DNA of 15,646 bases, taken from Deltaproteobacteria bacterium RBG_16_54_11. Lineage in GTDB: Bacteria; Desulfobacterota; B13-G15; RBG-16-54-18. Position numbers and translations under genes: made by a program. The notes beneath the pieces were generated by a model. That model was not told where the DNA came from. It saw nothing but the letters and a program-made list of their open reading frames with translations, and did no database searches. Location of the stretch: assembly GCA_001797905.1 (NCBI GenBank), contig MGQS01000138.1:8518-24163 (forward strand), read 5' to 3'. Positions 13,911 to 15,646 of the stretch are shown here, piece by piece (position 1 is the first letter of the stretch; every line of letters begins with the position of its first letter).

Positions 13911-14669
13911 GTGATGCAGTTTCCGAGCATATGTCGGGATGCCTTGCGCGGAAACGCGGTGAGGCTTGCGGCGCTCCTTTTGGTTGTCCTTTTGGCTGCT
14001 TCCTTTGGGTGCCGGCACCCGACCGGAGGTGGCCCTTTGGCCAGGGATGTCGGCCGCGGCCAGCGTGGCGTCTATCATACCGTGAAACGCCACCAGACCT
14101 TCTGGCGGATCTGCAAGACCTACGGCGTGGATATGAACGAGGTGGCCAGGATAAACGGGATCAAGGACAAGACCAAGATCGAGGTGGGGCAGCGTATCTT
14201 CATCCCCGGCGTCAGAAGGGTATTGAAGGTTGATATCTATGTAGAAGATGTCACCGCGGGAGAGAAAGCAACAGCCGTACGATACGAAAAGGGGAGGTTC
14301 ATCTGGCCGGCTGAAGGGCAGGTGACGGCCACGTTCAGTGCGAATGCGACGGCTGAAAAAAGGCGTCACGATGGCATTGATATCTCTGCGCTGGCAGGCA
14401 CCACGGTGCGAGCGGCGGATAGCGGCAAGGTGGTTTACAGCGACAATAAGATGAGGGGATATGGAAACCTCATCATCATCGAGCACCAGGATCATTTCTT
14501 TACCATCTATGCCCACAACGAGGAGAATCTGGTGAAGGAAGAGGTGCTTGTCAAGCGGGGTGATGCCATCGCCCGAATCGGCAAGACGGGAAGCGCCACA
14601 GGCCCGCACCTCCATTTTGAGATCCGCAAGGGGAGCAACCCCCTGGATCCCATGCGGTTTCTACCTTAA
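13911..14669 (+). CDS. nlpD: NlpD-like lipoprotein with LysM and M23 peptidase domains
   Basis: Up to 252 residues. The N-terminus holds a signal sequence (VRLAALLLVVLLAASFGC) with a probable lipidated Cys34, though the lipobox SFGC is not canonical. A LysM peptidoglycan-binding domain spans about 54-100, and an M23/LytM domain about 130-250. Zinc ligands are complete: HDGID gives His153 and Asp157, GPHLHFE gives His233 and His235, with a further catalytic-type His in YAHN (202). E. coli NlpD lacks these and only activates amidases, so this protein may itself be an endopeptidase. The start may be GTG 13911, ATG 13914 or GTG 13959; no ribosome binding site is clear. Codons 38-45 coincide with a half copy of the palindromic repeat. 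It lies 11 bp before the sigma factor gene. Confidence 0.88.
   Translation: MMQFPSICRDALRGNAVRLAALLLVVLLAASFGCRHPTGGGPLARDVGRGQRGVYHTVKRHQTFWRICKTYGVDMNEVARINGIKDKTKIEVGQRIFIPGVRRVLKVDIYVEDVTAGEKATAVRYEKGRFIWPAEGQVTATFSANATAEKRRHDGIDISALAGTTVRAADSGKVVYSDNKMRGYGNLIIIEHQDHFFTIYAHNEENLVKEEVLVKRGDAIARIGKTGSATGPHLHFEIRKGSNPLDPMRFLP
14023..14043. repeat. Half copy of the REP-like palindrome in the lipoprotein linker
   Basis: The 21-nt stretch beginning CCGGAGGTGGCCCTTTGGCC matches the left arm plus loop of the 1135 copy at 18 of 21 positions by eye. The right arm is not recognisable. It lies in the codons just after the putative lipidated Cys, a stretch likely to tolerate inserted residues. Confidence 0.45.
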
Positions 14670-14680
14670 AAAAGGGAATC

Positions 14681-15574
14681 ATGCAGGAAAAAGACGACGT
14701 TTTCGGGAAAGAAGAAGAACAGGTCTCCCCTGCGGATGTCTCCTTCGATTCCTTGAGCTTGTACTTCCAGGATATAAGGTCAGCCAAGCTCCTCACCGCG
14801 GAGGAGGAACAGGAGCTGGCCCGACGCACAGCGCAGGGGGATGACGCGGCCCGAAAGAGGATGATCGTGTCCAATCTGCGGTTGGTGGTCAAGGTGGCCA
14901 AACGGTATATGGGGCAAGGCCTTCCCCTCTTGGATTTGATCGAAGAGGGTAACATCGGGCTCATCAAGGCGGTGGAGAGATTTAAGCCGGAGAAGGGGTG
15001 TCGTTTTTCCACCTATGCCGTTCTCTGGATCAGACAGTCCATCGAGCGAGGTCTGGCAAGCCAGAGCAGGACCGTGCGGCTTCCCGCCCACGTGGTCGGA
15101 GATCTGAGAAGAATGATTCGGGTCACGCGCACGTTAACGCAGCGGTTGGGGAGAGAACCCCTGCTCGAGGAGCTGACAAAGGAGATGGGGGTGGAAGCGG
15201 ACTACATGACTCGTTTGATGATGGCTGTGCGTAAGGCCACCTCCATTGAATCCCCCTTGGATGAAGACGAGCGCTATCATCTGGCGGATATCCTCACGGA
15301 GGAAGAACAGCCCGGCCCCTTTTCCGTCACCGAGCATATGGAGCTCGTTAAGCTCGTCACCTCCTGGTTGGAGCTTCTCTCTCCTCCGGAAAAAGCGGTA
15401 ATCAAACTCCGTTTCGGGCTCCGCGATGGGGAGCCCAAGACCCTGGAGGCCATCGGTGAGATGTTCGGGGTAACGAGGGAACGTATTAGGCAGATCGAGG
15501 TCAAGGCCCTCAAGCGCCTGCGCAAGGTGATGGAGCAGCGGGATCTGATACTGCTGGAGGATGTAATACCCTGA
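14681..15574 (+). CDS. rpoS: RpoS-like sigma-70 family (group 2) RNA polymerase sigma factor
   Basis: A 297-residue sigma factor with regions 1.2 to 4.2 and no group 1 N-terminal extension. Region 1.2 is SLSLYFQDIRSAKLLTAEEE (24-43). Region 2 includes LRLVVKVAKRY, DLIEEGNIGLIKAVERF and RFSTYAVLWIRQSIERG, the last being the -10 reading helix. Region 3 has RTVRLPAHVV. Region 4.2 is the helix-turn-helix TLEAIGEMFGVTRERIRQIE (254-273). Similarity to RpoS and the position after nlpD support the name, but group 2 factors are hard to separate. AAGGG precedes ATG 14681, 11 bp after nlpD. In E. coli the main rpoS promoter lies within nlpD; I cannot confirm that here. Confidence 0.9.
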   Translation: MQEKDDVFGKEEEQVSPADVSFDSLSLYFQDIRSAKLLTAEEEQELARRTAQGDDAARKRMIVSNLRLVVKVAKRYMGQGLPLLDLIEEGNIGLIKAVERFKPEKGCRFSTYAVLWIRQSIERGLASQSRTVRLPAHVVGDLRRMIRVTRTLTQRLGREPLLEELTKEMGVEADYMTRLMMAVRKATSIESPLDEDERYHLADILTEEEQPGPFSVTEHMELVKLVTSWLELLSPPEKAVIKLRFGLRDGEPKTLEAIGEMFGVTRERIRQIEVKALKRLRKVMEQRDLILLEDVIP

Positions 15575-15646
15575 AACTCAATTTCACATATCTGTTCACA
15601 GGCTGGTTAAAACGCTGCGAAAAGTGTTCTTTGAAATCTGTGTCGT

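Noticed and set aside
15575..15646. Start of another gene or a tRNA after rpoS
   Set aside because: The last 72 bases show no coding frame with a start, no tRNA-like folding and no clear terminator.

Overview
The window looks like chromosomal backbone DNA of a Gram-negative anaerobic bacterium, most likely Desulfobacterota (deltaproteobacterial grade). The phylum is inferred, from the mutS-pcm-nlpD-rpoS gene set, a stand-alone PycB/OadA-type carboxyltransferase, a Thi4-type thiazole synthase and a MoxR/CoxE-type pair. No transposase, integrase, CRISPR array, rRNA or tRNA gene was seen.

Layout. (1) 1-2928, plus strand: a tightly packed apparent operon. It holds the tail of an unidentified gene, a ThiS-like sulfur carrier, a Thi4 thiazole synthase, a DUF6775-like protein of unknown function and the tRNA 2-thiouridylase MnmA. 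ATGA overlaps join tail/thiS and thi4/DUF6775, and the DUF6775 gene overlaps mnmA by 16 bp. (2) 2929-3347: an AT-rich gap with inverted repeats, then a good sigma-70-type promoter. (3) 3348-6071, plus: a biotin-dependent carboxyltransferase lacking a biotinyl domain, then a membrane-anchored metallophosphoesterase. (4) 6072-6595: a convergent gap filled with palindromic repeats and a triplicated ~108-bp unit. (5) 8656-6596, minus: a MoxR-type AAA+ ATPase and a VWA (CoxE-like) protein behind a clear promoter. (6) 8865-15574, plus: a family 2 glycosyltransferase, then ispD, mutS, pcm, an nlpD-like LysM/M23 lipoprotein and an rpoS-like sigma factor. A TTGACT-N17-TATAAG promoter precedes ispD.

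The first block gathers sulfur-transfer proteins (ThiS, Thi4, MnmA) around one unassigned protein. The Thi4 has Cys at the position where yeast Thi4 has its sacrificial cysteine. The last block is a rearranged version of the enterobacterial surE-pcm-nlpD-rpoS-mutS neighbourhood, combining mismatch repair, protein repair, envelope maintenance and a general stress-type sigma factor. Its NlpD homologue keeps the zinc ligands that E. coli NlpD has lost.

The most unusual signal is a palindromic repeat family built on GGTGGCYCTTT...AAAGGGYCACC. It occurs in the convergent gap, inside the N-terminal coding region of the DUF6775 gene, and as a half copy in the linker just after the lipobox of the NlpD-like protein. 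I found no convincing wholly new multi-gene system. The best candidates are the ThiS/Thi4/DUF6775/MnmA operon and the two repeat families.
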